Below, one piece after another: positions 1 through 12,000 of a DNA stretch of 64,000 nt. The notes below the pieces were generated by a model. That model searched no databases, was not told where the DNA came from, and saw only the letters and a program-made list of their open reading frames with translations. Positions within the stretch are counted from its first letter, which is position 1; the number at the start of each line of letters is the position of its first letter. Both the position numbers and the translations under genes were made by a program. The stretch is taken from NCBI RefSeq assembly GCF_019393635.1, contig NC_057862.1, positions 676,388,314-676,452,313 on the forward strand. The letters run 5' to 3'. The stretch comes from Dromiciops gliroides. Its lineage: Eukaryota > Chordata > Mammalia > Microbiotheria > Microbiotheriidae.

Positions 1-495
1 CACCTTCTTTGTGCCGGGCCCTGTGCTAGAGGCTGAGAATACAAACAAAAATGAACCAGTCTTTGACCTCACAAAGTTTACTTTCTACTCTAGTCTATAT
101 TCTCCTTCCACTCCGAGGGAGAGGTCTTGGTAGAAAGAAGGCCACTATAATAGAAGCAAAGAATTCTAACAATGTTTTCTAAACTTGGCAATGGGAACAA
201 CAACCAAATGATCGGCTGCCTGAGTATAATGACCAATCTTGACCTTAACAAAAAAAGAGATATGAGAAGGCCCATGCCCTTCTTCTTTGCAGAGGTGCGT
301 AAATATGGGTATAGAATACTGTATAGGAAGTCAGACTTCCGGGATATATTCATTCTGCCCAACTAATTTTTTTCTTCTTTGTTATAAGGAATACCTCTCG
401 GGGAGAGGGAGGGAGGGATGTAATGGGACAAGTAGGTGACATAAAAACAAATTCTATTAGTAAAAAATCTAAAAATTTAGGTTTTTTTTAAGCTA

Positions 496-860
496 CAATG
501 GAAAAAGCCCAGGACCAAGGACTGGAGGGCCTAGGTTCTAGCCCTGACTCTACCACTAACTCCTCTACATGACATGGGTGTGTTCTCTCTGCACCACAGA
601 TTCATTCCCTCACCAATGAAGGTGACAGTTTGACTATGGGACACAGTGGGGAGGAAAGGTGGCTCATAAGTCATAGGACAGGTTCAGATCCTCCCACTGA
701 TCCTGACTCCCTGTGTCTCCTTGGACAAATCACTTCACCTCTCCTGGGCTGTGGTTTTCTCAGGAAAAAGAGAGGTTTGGACTGCATGGGCTATGGGCTC
801 TTTGTAGGCTCTCTGAAGCTCTGATCTCTAAGGCCTCTTGTAGATCTGACATTCTATGAT
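496..860 (+). mobile_element. Two adjacent MIR-like SINEs
   Basis: The first spans about 496-625 (CCTAGGTTCTAGCCCTGACT), the second about 650-860 (CTCCTTGGACAAATCACTTC, CTGGGCTGTGGTTTTCTCAG). Both are diverged. Confidence 0.55.
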
Positions 861-908
861 TTTTAGATCTTCCAGTTCTGACACTTTGTGCTCACAAGAC
901 ACTCCAAG

Positions 909-1065
909 GGGGCAGCTAGGTGGCACAGTGGATAAAGAACCAGCCCTGGATTCAGGAGTACCTGAGTTCAAATCCAGCTTCAGACACTCGACACCAGCTG
1001 TGTGACCCTGGGCAAGTCACTTAACCTCCATTGCCCTGCAAAAAAAAAAAAACAAAACACAAAAA
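909..1065 (+). mobile_element. Young marsupial tRNA-derived SINE (WSINE1/Mar1 type)
   Basis: A full-length copy with A box TGGCACAGTGG, B-box-like GAGTTCAAATCC, core TGTGACCCTGGGCAAGTCAC and an A-rich tail. A perfect 15-base duplication ACAAGACACTCCAAG flanks it (894-908, 1066-1080), showing L1-type insertion. The family name is my best guess. Confidence 0.95.
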
Positions 1066-1318
1066 ACAAGACACTCCAAGACCCTTTTCAGCTCTAACCT
1101 TTGGAAAAGTTGCAGCCATGTGAGCTCCATACAGTTAGGTGGATTCCAAACTGGATGAACAGCTAGACACGAAAAATGAACCTGGGAAGTGGTTTCTAGT
1201 GGAGTGGCCCAGGGACTGGTCCTTGGCCCTGATGAAGCTGCTTGACAGTTTTACCAATGACTTGAACAAAGGCATCCTGGTTAAATGTGTAGATGGCAAG
1301 CCTTCTGGCCCAACCTTC

Positions 1319-1382
1319 TTTTTTTTTTCTTTTTTCTTTTTTTTGCAGGGCAATGAGGGTTAAGTGACTGGCTAGCTGTGGC
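1319..1382 (-). mobile_element. Truncated young SINE
   Basis: A T-rich run is followed by GCAGGGCAATGAGGGTTAAG, the 3' end of the family in reverse. The head is missing. Confidence 0.7.
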
Positions 1383-1839
1383 ATCCCACAGAGTATTGGC
1401 TCCATGGCCACCATGGCTCAAATTCCTGGCCCAGTGGGCATCACTGGACATTTAAAACTGAGGACAAAAGGAAAAAAGCACAAAGAAACACTACCACTCC
1501 CAGGCACATTCTTGGAGCCTCTCAAAAAAGAGACAAGGGGAAGGTAACCTTTCCAGTTCACCCATCAGCTGTGTGTGACCTTCAGCCTCTGGCTATAGTA
1601 GGGGAGAAAGAGGCTAAGGCTGTCCCAATTTGGCCATTCAAAGGAGACTACTCCTGCCCACCTGTTAGGAGCACAGAGGCCTCCAGCCACCTACATGTTA
1701 GGCTGTCTGTGAAGGCTGAAGACAGGCACAGAGGGAAGGACAAGCCCCCTTCTAGTTGGAAGAGGGGTGGGATGGATTCAATCCAGCCACAGCCAGGAGC
1801 CGAACAAGGAGTGGTTAATAGGGATGGTCACTGAGGCTC

Positions 1840-2015
1840 AAGCCTAGGGCTGAGAGATCTGAACCTCTCTCTTATCTCTGACATTTACCGTAGGTATGAG
1901 CTGGGGTGAATATATTGACATCTCTGGGCCTCAGTTTCTTCATCTGTAAAAGGAGGGCATTAAAGAGAAGGGCCTTTGAGGTCCCTTCTAGTTCTAGAAC
2001 TAGCGTCTTATGACA
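1840..2015 (+). mobile_element. MIR-like SINE
   Basis: CTGGGCCTCAGTTTCTTCAT and GGTCCCTTCTAGTTCTAGAA. Confidence 0.65.
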
Positions 2016-2344
2016 TTTGTTAAGGTTAGAGTCTCCACCTTGGGTTCAAAACGTCAATTATCATCAGTGCATGGCAGAAGGGATGGGGAAAGATCTGAGG
2101 GTATGAGTGGACTGCAAGCTCAATGTGAGTCAAAAAGGGGATATGACAGAAAAGGACTAAAGCAAGCTTGGGTTACATTGTAATGTGCAGGACTAAAGTG
2201 ACAGTCCTGCCCTCCTTTACCTTCAGACCACATTTGGAATATTCAGATCTGGGCTAGGAAGGACTTGGAGTATGGTCAAGGAGATGGCAAAAGGTCTTCA
2301 GTTATACCATATGAGGATCAATAGAAATCATTCCTCATTTGTGG

Positions 2345-2800
2345 AGGATAGCATGTTGAACTTGGAGTCTGGCAGACCCGAGCTCAAATCCTGCTTCAGG
2401 CAAGACACTTAACCTCTGTTTGCCTCAGTTTCTTCATGTTTATAGGTTGTCTCCCCCTTTACACTGTGAGCTCCTTGAGGGCTGGGATTGCTTTTTTCCT
2501 TTGTATGTCCAGTCCTGAACACGTTGCCTGGCACTCACTAGGTGCTGGTGATGCTAATTGACTTAACTTGGGGCCAAACAAGTCAAATCCTGCCTCCAAT
2601 AACTCTCTAGCTGTTAGGCCCCAGGCAAGTACCTTCATTTCTCAGCCTTGGTTTCTTCATCTGTAAAATAGGGGTGTTAATATCGTGTATTCCAAAAGGT
2701 TGTTGTGAAAATCAAAGAGGATAGGGGGCAGCTAGACTATGAGCAAGTATTTTGCCTGGCATATAGAAGGCTTTTGATGTTTATTGATTGACTGTTATGG
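2345..2800 (+). mobile_element. MIR- and L2-like material
   Basis: Two MIR-like bodies (about 2345-2440 and 2575-2770) flank a module found near L2/MIR3 3' ends, CACTGTGAGCTCCTTGAGGG ... GCCTGGCACTCACTAGGTGC. The same module recurs near 4485-4580 and 34735-34810. Confidence 0.5.
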
Positions 2801-2873
2801 GGGGGGGGCTTCTTGAATTGGGTGGGAAATCTGACTGGATGATATCTAAGGTTCCTCCTTAACAAATGTGTGC

Positions 2874-3017
2874 GGGGCAGCTAGGTAGCACAGTGGATAG
2901 AGCACTGGCCCTGGAGTCAGGAGGACCTGAGTTCAAATCTGACCTCAGACACTTGACACTTACTAGCTGTGTGACCCTGGGCAAGTCACTTAACCCCAAT
3001 TACCTTGCCAAAAAAAC
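2874..3017 (+). mobile_element. Young SINE, full length
   Basis: Flanked by CAAATGTGTGC at 2863-2873 and 3018-3028. It sits within the L3/CR1 remnant. Confidence 0.95.
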
Positions 3018-3839
3018 CAAATGTGTGCAATTCTTATTCTAGTTCTAATATGATTTGTGACCTTAGCAAAGTCACAGCTTCCCCAGATGTCAGCTTATCC
3101 ATCAAATACTGAAAAGATGAGATCTTCAAAGATGCAGATTTGAACCTGACATAAGGAAAAACTCCTAACGATTTGAGATGACTCAGGGCTTCCTTGGGGA
3201 GGTAAGCAGGCGGTTTAGCAGGTTCACCCTCAATGGAAGTCTTTAAGCAAGATTTGGGTGACCACTCATCAGAGAGGAGGCCCCAGGGCCTCCTGCTTAG
3301 ATATGGCTGGAGAGTTCTCCCAGCTCTGGTATTCTGTCATTTGCCTTTCAGCCCTCCCCATCATTCCATGCTTTAAGATGCCTCCTACCCAACATTCCAA
3401 GAATCTAGCATTATATTAGTGAACTTTTTGAGAACATCAGCTTGCAGGAAAATACATGTAGAGTGACTGCCCTCTGCTGGATAGACATGCCCCAAGCTGA
3501 TGAAAATCCATGTCAGGGCTTCCCAAATTAATTCAGCCAGGGAGGAATTTAAGAAGGCAAAACAGAGTCACTTTTCATTCAGAAAATTTGCCACTTGCAG
3601 ATTCCCCAGGATAAATGCAAAGCATCATTTTTTAGACAACATTTATCATAATTAATATATAACTATCATTCTATATACAATGATTATTGGTATATTTCAT
3701 AAACTAATAAATGGCAAATCCCAGTACTACGAATATCCACCCCAAAATGCCCTTGAGAAGTCAAAAAATAAACCATACTTGAAGTGAACCACCACAAACA
3801 GATTGCCCACAATTGTCCAGATATAACAGTCTTTTTTTA

Positions 3840-3995
3840 AAGCTGTTACTAATGTTTTGCATGACTACACATGTATAACATATTGAATTGCTTAAGTTCT
3901 TAAGGGAGGGGTGGAGGAGGAGGAGAATTTGGAACACAAAGTTTTAAAAATCGACGTTAAAATTTGTTTTTACATGTAATTTGGGAAAAAATGAA
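3840..3995 (+). mobile_element. L1 3' UTR tail fragment
   Basis: It carries the words ATGACTACACATGTATAACA, GGAGAATTTGGAACACAAAG and TTTTTACATGTAATTTGG in L1-tail order. It is diverged. Confidence 0.6.
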
Positions 3996-4685
3996 ATTCT
4001 AAAGGTGTCACTAAACAGTTTACTACTAATCTCCAAAACACTGAGAACTTCTCAAAATACAGAGATCAGTAGGAGGAGGGGATGGGTCCAGTAATTCCAG
4101 GTCTCCCACCCAAACTGGGGTAACTGCCAGATGAGTCACAGCAAGACAGGAGGGGGAGGGGACCTGGAAGAAATCGAGTTGGAACGGACTTGTAGGAGGC
4201 TGGGGAAAAGGTCCACCCCACCCCCAGCCCCGTTTTACACAGAAGTGTAAAAGAAGTCGCGAGAGGGAAGAGGACTCAGTTGCAGCCCCGTAATCCAGAC
4301 GCAGACCTTTTGAGTCCAAAGTCTGTGGTCCGTCCACACCACACACAGCTTGCACACGGTGAGGTAGTGTGTGTGTGACCTAGTCAAAATAGCCTTATGC
4401 TTGCTCGCTCGTCACAGGCGAACTTTGGCTGCCCTCGGAGATTACCTCTCATTATTTCCTGCATATGTGCGTGCTGCAGCCTCCGTTAGACTGGGAGCGC
4501 CATGAAGGCAAGGATGGTATTTTTGCCCCTTTTTGTATATCCAGGGCTTAGCACAGTGCCTGACACATAGTAGGCGCTTTGCTCACTACCTAACCAGTCA
4601 TTTCCTTCTTGCTCTTTTCCCATTTCCCACAAACTGCCTAAAGAGATACTCCTGGGCTCTGGCTGCAGATTCCTTCTTCTGCCCT

Positions 4686-4879
4686 CCTCCTCCCCTCCAT
4701 CCCTTCCCGACTTGGGGGGAGGAGGGGCGGGGAGGAGCAAGGTGCACCCGAAGGAATCCGAGGAAGGCCTCGAGGCTCTGCCAGCTCGCGCTCAGAGCAG
4801 CCGGGAGTGGAGAGGGAGAAAGCACGTTATTAACTACCAGTCGTTCCCCCAGACCCATAAGCCGGCGCTAGCGGACACA
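4686..4879 (+). promoter_or_regulatory. Likely ANKRD53 promoter and 5' UTR
   Basis: This stretch contains a GC box (GAGGGGCGGGGAGG near 4719-4735) and CpG-containing sequence directly upstream of the proposed start codon. I see no TATA box. The call is an inference from composition and position and would be settled by a transcription start map. Confidence 0.4.
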
Positions 4880-5328
4880 ATGAATAGGTTCAGCCTAGCG
4901 CGGTCCTCCCAGGGCCGAACCTCCTACCCTTCCCAAAAGAACGCCGTGGGCAGTGCGGAAAACCCCATGAATGGGTCCGACCCCTTCTTAAATTTGTCTT
5001 TGGACAGCACTGACTCAGATATCATGAATGACCCCAAGTACGACAGCAGCTGGTTTTGGTTCGCTTCCTCACTGTGGGCCTCACAACGGACTGAGAAAAC
5101 GCAGAGCCATTTTGCGCTGCATCCGCAATCCATCTGGATGTCCATGTGCCCTCTGTGCGCTGGCCAAGGGCCAGAGTGGGCTCGCGTGGTCCAGGAACCC
5201 CCGTACTCGATCCAGATCCAACCGTCTGACTACCCTCTGGGAAGGAAAGTCATCCAACCCACCTTACCGTCATGGCAGCCCATGGACTGGGGCGACCCCT
5301 GGGCCCACCGACAGTCATTTTACCACGG
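4880..5328 (+). CDS. ANKRD53: ANKRD53 putative first coding exon
   Basis: The ATG at 4880 has A at -3 and opens a reading frame starting MNRFSLARSS. A donor ACGG|GTGGGT at 5328/5329 leaves two bases that complete a codon with the first base of the exon at 8551. A stronger-looking donor (GTAAGA at 5333) gives the wrong phase for that acceptor. A GC-box-bearing promoter-like stretch lies just upstream. I see no clear similarity to the human N-terminus, which evolves fast, so the exon rests on position and phase only. The frame is also open upstream to 4712, so an earlier start is possible. Confidence 0.4.
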
Positions 5329-6032
5329 GTGGGTAAGAGGCCAGAGCCGGCAGGTAGGGGTGGAGGGAGGAGGGTGCATGCAGGTGAGTTAGGGACGGGG
5401 ATCCTGGGTCTCCTATCCACCCCGGGGAACTGCAAGGTGGGAGCTGGGCAGGTCTAGCCCTCCCCTAGCTACACGGACTTTGGAAGCCAGAAGAGGAGGG
5501 AGTTCCTGAATGCATAAGGAGAAGAGAGAAAAAGAGGGACAGTCAGGCTAAGACTAAACTCTGATCAGCTGTGAGCCAGAAAGTGAGGCAGACGAGTGAG
5601 AGGGGCTTGGCTAGCAGGGAGATGGAGTGCTAGAGAGGTGCAGGTCAGGAGAGAGAGGGAGAGACAAGCAGAGGGAGACAGAGGAAGAGAGGGAGGGGGG
5701 AGAGAGAGACTGAGGGAGAGACAGGCAGAGGGAGACAGAGGAAGAGAGGGAGGGGGGAGAGAGAGACTGAGGGAGAGACAGGCAGAGGGAGGGGGGAGAG
5801 AGACACAGAGTGAGACAGAGACAGGCAGAGGGAGGGGGAGGGAGAGACAGAGACAGAGACAGAGAGGGAAAGAAAGACAGGCAGAGTGAGACAGAGGAAG
5901 GGGGGGGAGGGAGAGAGAGAGAGAGGCAGGCAGAGGGAGGGGGGAGAGACAGAGAGGGAGAGACCAGCAGAGGGAAACAGAGGAAGGGGGGGGGGAGACA
6001 GAGAGACAGAGACACAGAAAGAGACAGAGAGG

Positions 6033-6096
<64 letters not shown>

Positions 6097-9000
6097 CAGG
6101 CAGAGGGAGGGGGGAGAGACAGAGAGGGAGAGACCGGCAGAGGGAGACAGAGGAAGAGAGGGAGGGGGGAGAGAGACAGAAGGAGAGACAGGCAGAGGGA
6201 GGGGGAGAGACAGAGACAGAGAGGGAAAGAAAGACAGGCAGAGTGAGACAGAGGAAGAGAGGGGGGAGAGAGACAGAGAAAGAGACAGGCAGAGGGAGAC
6301 AGAGGAAGAGAGGAAGAGGGGAGAGAGAGAGAGAGACAGAGGGAGAGACAGGCAGAGGGAGGGGAGAGAGACAGAGACAGAAGGAAAGAAAGACAGGCAG
6401 AGTGAGACAGAGGAAGGGGGGAGAGAGAGAGAGACAGGCAGAGGGAGAGAAGGCAGAGGGAGACAGAGGAAGAGAGGGAGGGGGGAAAGAGAGAGAGACA
6501 GAGGGAGAGACAGGCAGAGGGAGAGACAGGCAGAGGGAGGGGGGAGAGACAGAGACAGAGAGGGAAAGAAAGACAGGCAGAGTGAGACAGAGGAAGGCGG
6601 GAGAGAGAGAGAGAGACAGGCAGAGGGAGAGGGGAGAGACAGAGAGACAGAGGGAGAGACAGGCAGAGGGAGGGGGAGAGACAGAGACAGAGAGGGAAAG
6701 AAAGACAGGCAGAGTGAGACAGAGGAAGGCGGGAGAGAGACAGAGAGAGAGACACAGGCAGAGGGAGAGGAGAGAGACACAGGCAGAGGGAGAAGGGAGA
6801 GACAGAGAGACAGAGAGGGAGAGAAGGCAGAGGGAGACAGAGGAAGAGAGGGAGGGGGGAGAGAGACAGAGGGAGAGACAGGCAGAGGGAGAGGGGAGAG
6901 ACAGAGACACAGAGGAAGAGAGGGAGGGGGGAGAGAGACAGAGACACAGAGAGAGACAGAGGGAGAGACAGGCAGAGGGAGGGGTGAGAGAGAGACAGAG
7001 GGAAAGAAAAACAGGCAGGGTGAAACAGGAAGAGAGGGAAGGGGGAGAGACAGAGAGAGGGAGAGAAGTCAGAGGGAGACAGAGGAAGAGAGGGAGGGGG
7101 TAGAGAGACAGAGACACAGAGAGAGACAGAGGGAGAAACAGGCAGAGGGAGGGGGGAGAGACAGAGACAGAGGGAAAGAAAGACAGGCAGAGTGAAACAG
7201 AGGAAGAGAGGGAGAGAAGGCAGAGGGAGACAGAGGAAGAGAGGGAGGGGGGAGAGAGACAGAAGGAGAGACAGGCAGAGGGAGGGGGAGAGACAGAGAG
7301 GGAGAGACCAGCAGAGGGAGAGAGACAGAGAGGGAGAGAAAGGGGGGGGGGAGAGACCGAGACGGAGAGGGAAAGAAAGACAGGCAGAGTGAGACAGAGG
7401 AAGAGAGGGAGGGGAGAAACAGACAGACACAGAGACAGAGAGAGGGAGAGACAGGCGAGGGGGGCGGGGGGGTGGGGGAGACAGAGACAGAGAGGGATCG
7501 GAGGGGTGCCGGGACAGGATGAGAGGTGTCTGAGGCTTCACTTAATATAAGGCATGTTGGATCGGATTGGTTGGGATTGGAGAGACACGGAAGGTGAAGG
7601 GACGCGAGGCCAGAACCATTGGGGAGGTGTGGTTAAAAAGAGAGGAGGCGGGACGGGGCCAGGAGGGAGGAGAAGGAGGCGTGACCAGGTCAAAGGAAAT
7701 AGGGCGGGGATAAAGTGACGGGGCGGGGCCAGAAGGGGTGTGGTCTAGAGAATAGAGAGGACCCCATCAGAAAAAAGGGGTGTCAAGGAGAGGCTTGTGA
7801 GTTAATAGAGGAGAGGCGTGGCCAAGGATAAAGAACGGGGAGGGAGCGAACTGTGAGGGTGGAGGCGGGGCTAGACAGGAAAGGCCGGTGCTCCAGTGAG
7901 GAGAAGGGAGGCTGGCTGCCTCCGTCTCCGTTTCCCCGCCTGTAAAATGGTTATGATCCTAGCGCCTCCCTCCCGGATCCCATGAGACAGTCTCCTCCGG
8001 GGCTTGACTGCCGGCCCGCTGCCCGGAGGGCCCATGGGCCCGAGCAGTAAAAGCTGGGCGGGGGGATTACCTGGATGGGGACGCCCGACCAATCTGAGAT
8101 TCACCGCCGCCAACCGCTTTGCCTCCGAGCCGAGCATCTCCCCCTTCCCCCGCAGGTCATCTTGTGCTTCCATCCCCGCCTTCCCACGGACCCGCCTTCT
8201 TCCTTACCTCCCCTCTGCCTCCTAGCCCCCCCCCCCCCCCGTTCCACCGCCCATCTCCAATCAACTCTTCCTCCTGGCTGGTCCCGCCCAGCCCCGCCCA
8301 GCCCGCCTCCAAGCCCCACCCTCTCTCGTCTTTCCTTTTCATTCTAGCTCCGCCCTTTCCCCCCAGGGCTGCTGCTGCTTCTCTCCAACCCCTTCTCCTC
8401 CTGGCCGGCTTCACCCACATCCATCCCCCACCCCACCCCCGTCCCCCAGGACTCCAGGCCCCTTCTCCAAGCTCTTGCGCCAAGCAAAGGGCTCCCCGGG
8501 GAGCTGCATGCGCCCTCCCTGCCACGAGTCCTTTCTTCATCCACCCGCAGCTATCGCAGCGGCAAGGGGATCCCTTCCCGAAGGAGGGCATTTGCGCAAG
8601 ACCAGGAACTGCTGGCAGCCTCAGTGGGCAACTTGGACTGGCTTCATCATTGCCTGAAGCACCAAAAGGACATCCGCACTGACCGCAGGGTGCGTGCGCC
8701 CCACGGGCGCTCAGGGAAGGAACGGGAGGAATCGCAGCCCCCGCTCCATCGGGGATCCCAGGCTGCGACGGGCAGACACAGCCCCTGCTCTCGGGGAGAC
8801 CCTGCCCGGTCCGCTGAACTTGGGGCTGTCCCGAACACATCGTGGCCAGTCACATTTCTTAGAAATGAAGAGGACGCTGCGTCCGAGCTAGCGAAAGGAG
8901 TCCCCAGGGCTCGTATCTCCAAGAGAATCTTCATTCCTGGAGATTAGTCTGGTGCAGTGACTGGGGCAGTGAGTGGATCGCTGTGCTTCTGGGTGGAAGA

Positions 9001-12000
9001 GGGGAGGAAGAAGGGAGCGATGCAGCTTAAGCATGCCCTTCTTCTTACCCCTCCCCCAGGGCTTCACAGCTCTCCACCTGGCAGCTGAACGTGGCAACCT
9101 GGAGTGCGTCACGGTGCTCGTGGAACAGTACGAGTTCCCCCTGGTGATGACCACCATCAAGGGCTGGACTCCCCTTCACCTGGCCATTAACAAGGACAAT
9201 CCAAGCGTGTCCCTTAAGTGTGTTCAGTACCTTATCGAGAAGGGAGCCCCAGTCAATGTGTGAGTCCAAGGCCCCCCGGGCACTGCCCACCCCTCCGGCA
9301 CTGCCCCCACCCCAGGCAGCATGGCTAAGTACTAGAGGACCCGGATCTACATCCCACTTTGGACACAAACTGGCTGTGTGATCCTGGGAACTCTCTTTGA
9401 CTAAGAGGGATAGAAAGTTGCAGGTCTCCCTAGAGAAGGTTTTCACACTGGGAATTTCCTCATGTAGATGAAATCACCAGTCTGTCTTCTCCCCAAAATA
9501 TATTCCTGATAATCCCCATTTCCATAGTTTTCCCAAAGTAGTTTCCTCACATCCCCCCAATGAAGCGAGTCCTGCAAGCACTCTTATTCCCATTTTACAG
9601 ATGAGGAAACTGAGGCTTAGAGAGGAAATGACTTGTCTAGGGTCACACTAGTAAGTGTTCATTTATGAAATCACTTGGTACTATAGCCAGGAGATTTGGA
9701 AGGCCTATTTCTGCTACCAGTTTTCTGGGATGACCTTGGGAGAGTCCCTTCCCCTTTGTGGGCCCTGGTTTCTCCACCTGTAAAATTAGTGTATTGGACT
9801 AAATCAGGAGGGTCTCTGGGCAATCTGGTGAAACCTGTGGATGCCTTCTCTGAATCATGTCTTTAAATGATTGGAGAAAATGCTAAATTTCACTTAGATG
9901 TTGGTCAAAATAAAATTGGAGTGGGAGAACCCCAGAGTAAGAACCTATATGATGAACTGGTGGTGATGACCCTCTTACGTGTCTCTTCTCTTCTTGACCT
10001 CCGCACTACCCATTGTCTGTTGCCCTATTTTGGCCTCAAATAGCCTGATGGGGTGTAGGCAAGGCAACCGTTAGATTATGCCCATTTGACAGACCAAAGA
10101 ATTGAGGCTTGTAGATGTGAGGTGATTTGCCCAGGGTCACACATCCAATCTCCTGTCCTTTCTGCTTCTAATTCCCCCTGCCCTTCACTCCCCCACCCCA
10201 CCCCTGGCATGCTGCTTCTAGCCGGAATCGAAATGGCATTACCCCCCTGCACTTGGCAGCTGGGGAGGGCATGTTGGAGTGCTTAAAGGTCTTGGTGAAA
10301 GCTGGAGCTGATGTACACGCCCTTGACAACCAGAACCGGAAGGGCATCGACTTGTGCAGGGCATGGAACCACCGAGACTGTGCCCGGTAAGAGCCCCAGC
10401 CCCCGGAGGCTAGAGCCTGGGATGGGCAGTGAAGGCGTCAGGCCCCCTTTCCAGAACCCTCACCCAGGCAGACAAGGAGGGAATGGGAGGCTCTCTGACC
10501 CTCAGACTCCCACCACAGTGCATGGGAGCAGATTCAGCAGTGCCCTCTTTGATGCCAAAAAGCAGGGCTCTCATTTCCCGATTAGCCCCGCCTAGAGGCA
10601 GGTCAGAGGAGTTCATTAAGAGGCTGTCAGAAACAGACGTGAACTAGGGTCCTTTAGAACTTGAGCCACAGGAGCTCGCAGGTGAGGGAGTCCAGCCCCC
10701 TCCTTCTATAGATGAGGAAATGAATCCCAGAGATATTAAATGAACAGGTACTTGGGTGGTATTGGAGCCAGGCCTTCCTCTGCCTTAGTCCAACATTCAG
10801 TCCAGTGCTATAGCACCTGGTCTCTGTCTCATCATGTAATAAATGTGGGGCCTCCAGTTCTAGGCTTTGGGAAGAAACAAAGATCACATAAAATGAGGCT
10901 CTTGGTCTGGGTGGGGGGGGGAGTGGGGGGGAATGAGATCCTCCAAAACATGGTAAAGCCCTAAGAAGGACAGAGAAGCAAACTGAGGACCAGAGAGAGG
11001 AGGGAGCAAGGAGAGCTGGGTTTGAAGGATGGGAAGGAATTCAAAGGGGTAAGACTCTGAGGCCAGGAAACAGCCTGAGCTAAAGCCTGGAGCCCTTCGG
11101 ATAGAACCCAACTAGAAGTCATGTTTGGCCTGGGGGGGGGGCAGGGCGGGTAGCTTGAAATGAGGGAAGATAGGGAGGCAGCAGGCGCTGGCAAGCCTTG
11201 GTCCTTGGCTGTGTGGAGGGCAGTGGGGTGGAAAGAAACTTGGGTTTGAACCTGGTTCAGGCTGTACTTTGGTGTGAGGTTGGGCAAGCCACTCTTCTCT
11301 GTTTCCTCCTCCATAAAGGGAGGAATAGGGCAGTAGGAAGAGCGCCCACACTTAACCCTGCTTGCCTCAGTTTCCTCATCTGTCAAATGGGTTGGAGAAG
11401 GCAATGGCAAACCACTCCAGTATCTCTGCCAAGAAAACCCCAAATGGGGTCACGACAAGTCAGATGAGACTGGAATGACTGACCAGCAATACAAAGGGAC
11501 AAACCTAGCCCTAACTCCATGGCCTCTGAGATCCCCTTCAGTCAGCTATGAAGGCGCCCAACACTGGGGTTGAGGAGAGGGCTGAAGAGGGTCCAGGAAG
11601 GGGAGGAGGAGCCCACTGGAGACAAACAGGGTCAGCTTCACCCTTTTTTCTGAGAGCAAGTGTCCTTTCCTTAGTCGTGCCCTTCCCTGATGGAGCCTTT
11701 CTCAGGGAGAAGCCTTCTGAGGTCATCCCCTCCCCTCCTCTGGCTCCAGGCACCCCATTCCCTAGCCCTTTCAGCTCTCTCCACCCCACCCCTCAGTGCC
11801 CTTTCCTTCCCCTGCACAAAGTATGTAGGGAAAAAAAAGCCTCATCCATTCCACCCAGACCCTCACTTAACAACCATATTAAGTGCCTACTATTGAATGG
11901 CCAGGGGAAGATGAAATAAAAAGGGGGGCCGATGCTGTTTGGGATGGGTACAAGTGGTTGAGGATCTTGGAGGGCAGAAGGCAATTGATTTTAAGGCTAA

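Larger units (their letters stand above)
2060..3300 (+). mobile_element. L3/CR1 LINE 3' remnant, interrupted by SINEs
   Basis: Words typical of the CR1/L3 3' end occur at 2105-2340 (GCAAGCTCAATGTGAGTCAA, AGACCACATTTGGAATATT) and again at 3090-3290 (GACATAAGGAAAAACTCCTA, GGAAGTCTTTAAGCAAGATT). The order is preserved. MIR-like material (about 2345-2800) and a young SINE (2874-3017) lie between. Confidence 0.65.

Noticed and set aside
5565-7541. Very long open frames (up to 658 codons) on both strands
   Set aside because: They lie in a purine minisatellite with almost no possible stop codons. The products are only Ser/Leu/Pro or Arg/Glu/Gly runs.
8119-8840. Long frames around 8.1-8.8 kb on both strands
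   Set aside because: They are out of frame with the ankyrin exon and only reflect C-rich intron sequence.
8157-8840. Possible upstream gene ATP6V1B1, the human left neighbour of ANKRD53, anywhere left of ANKRD53
   Set aside because: I looked for V-ATPase B subunit words in 1-9000 and saw none. It must lie outside the window if synteny holds.
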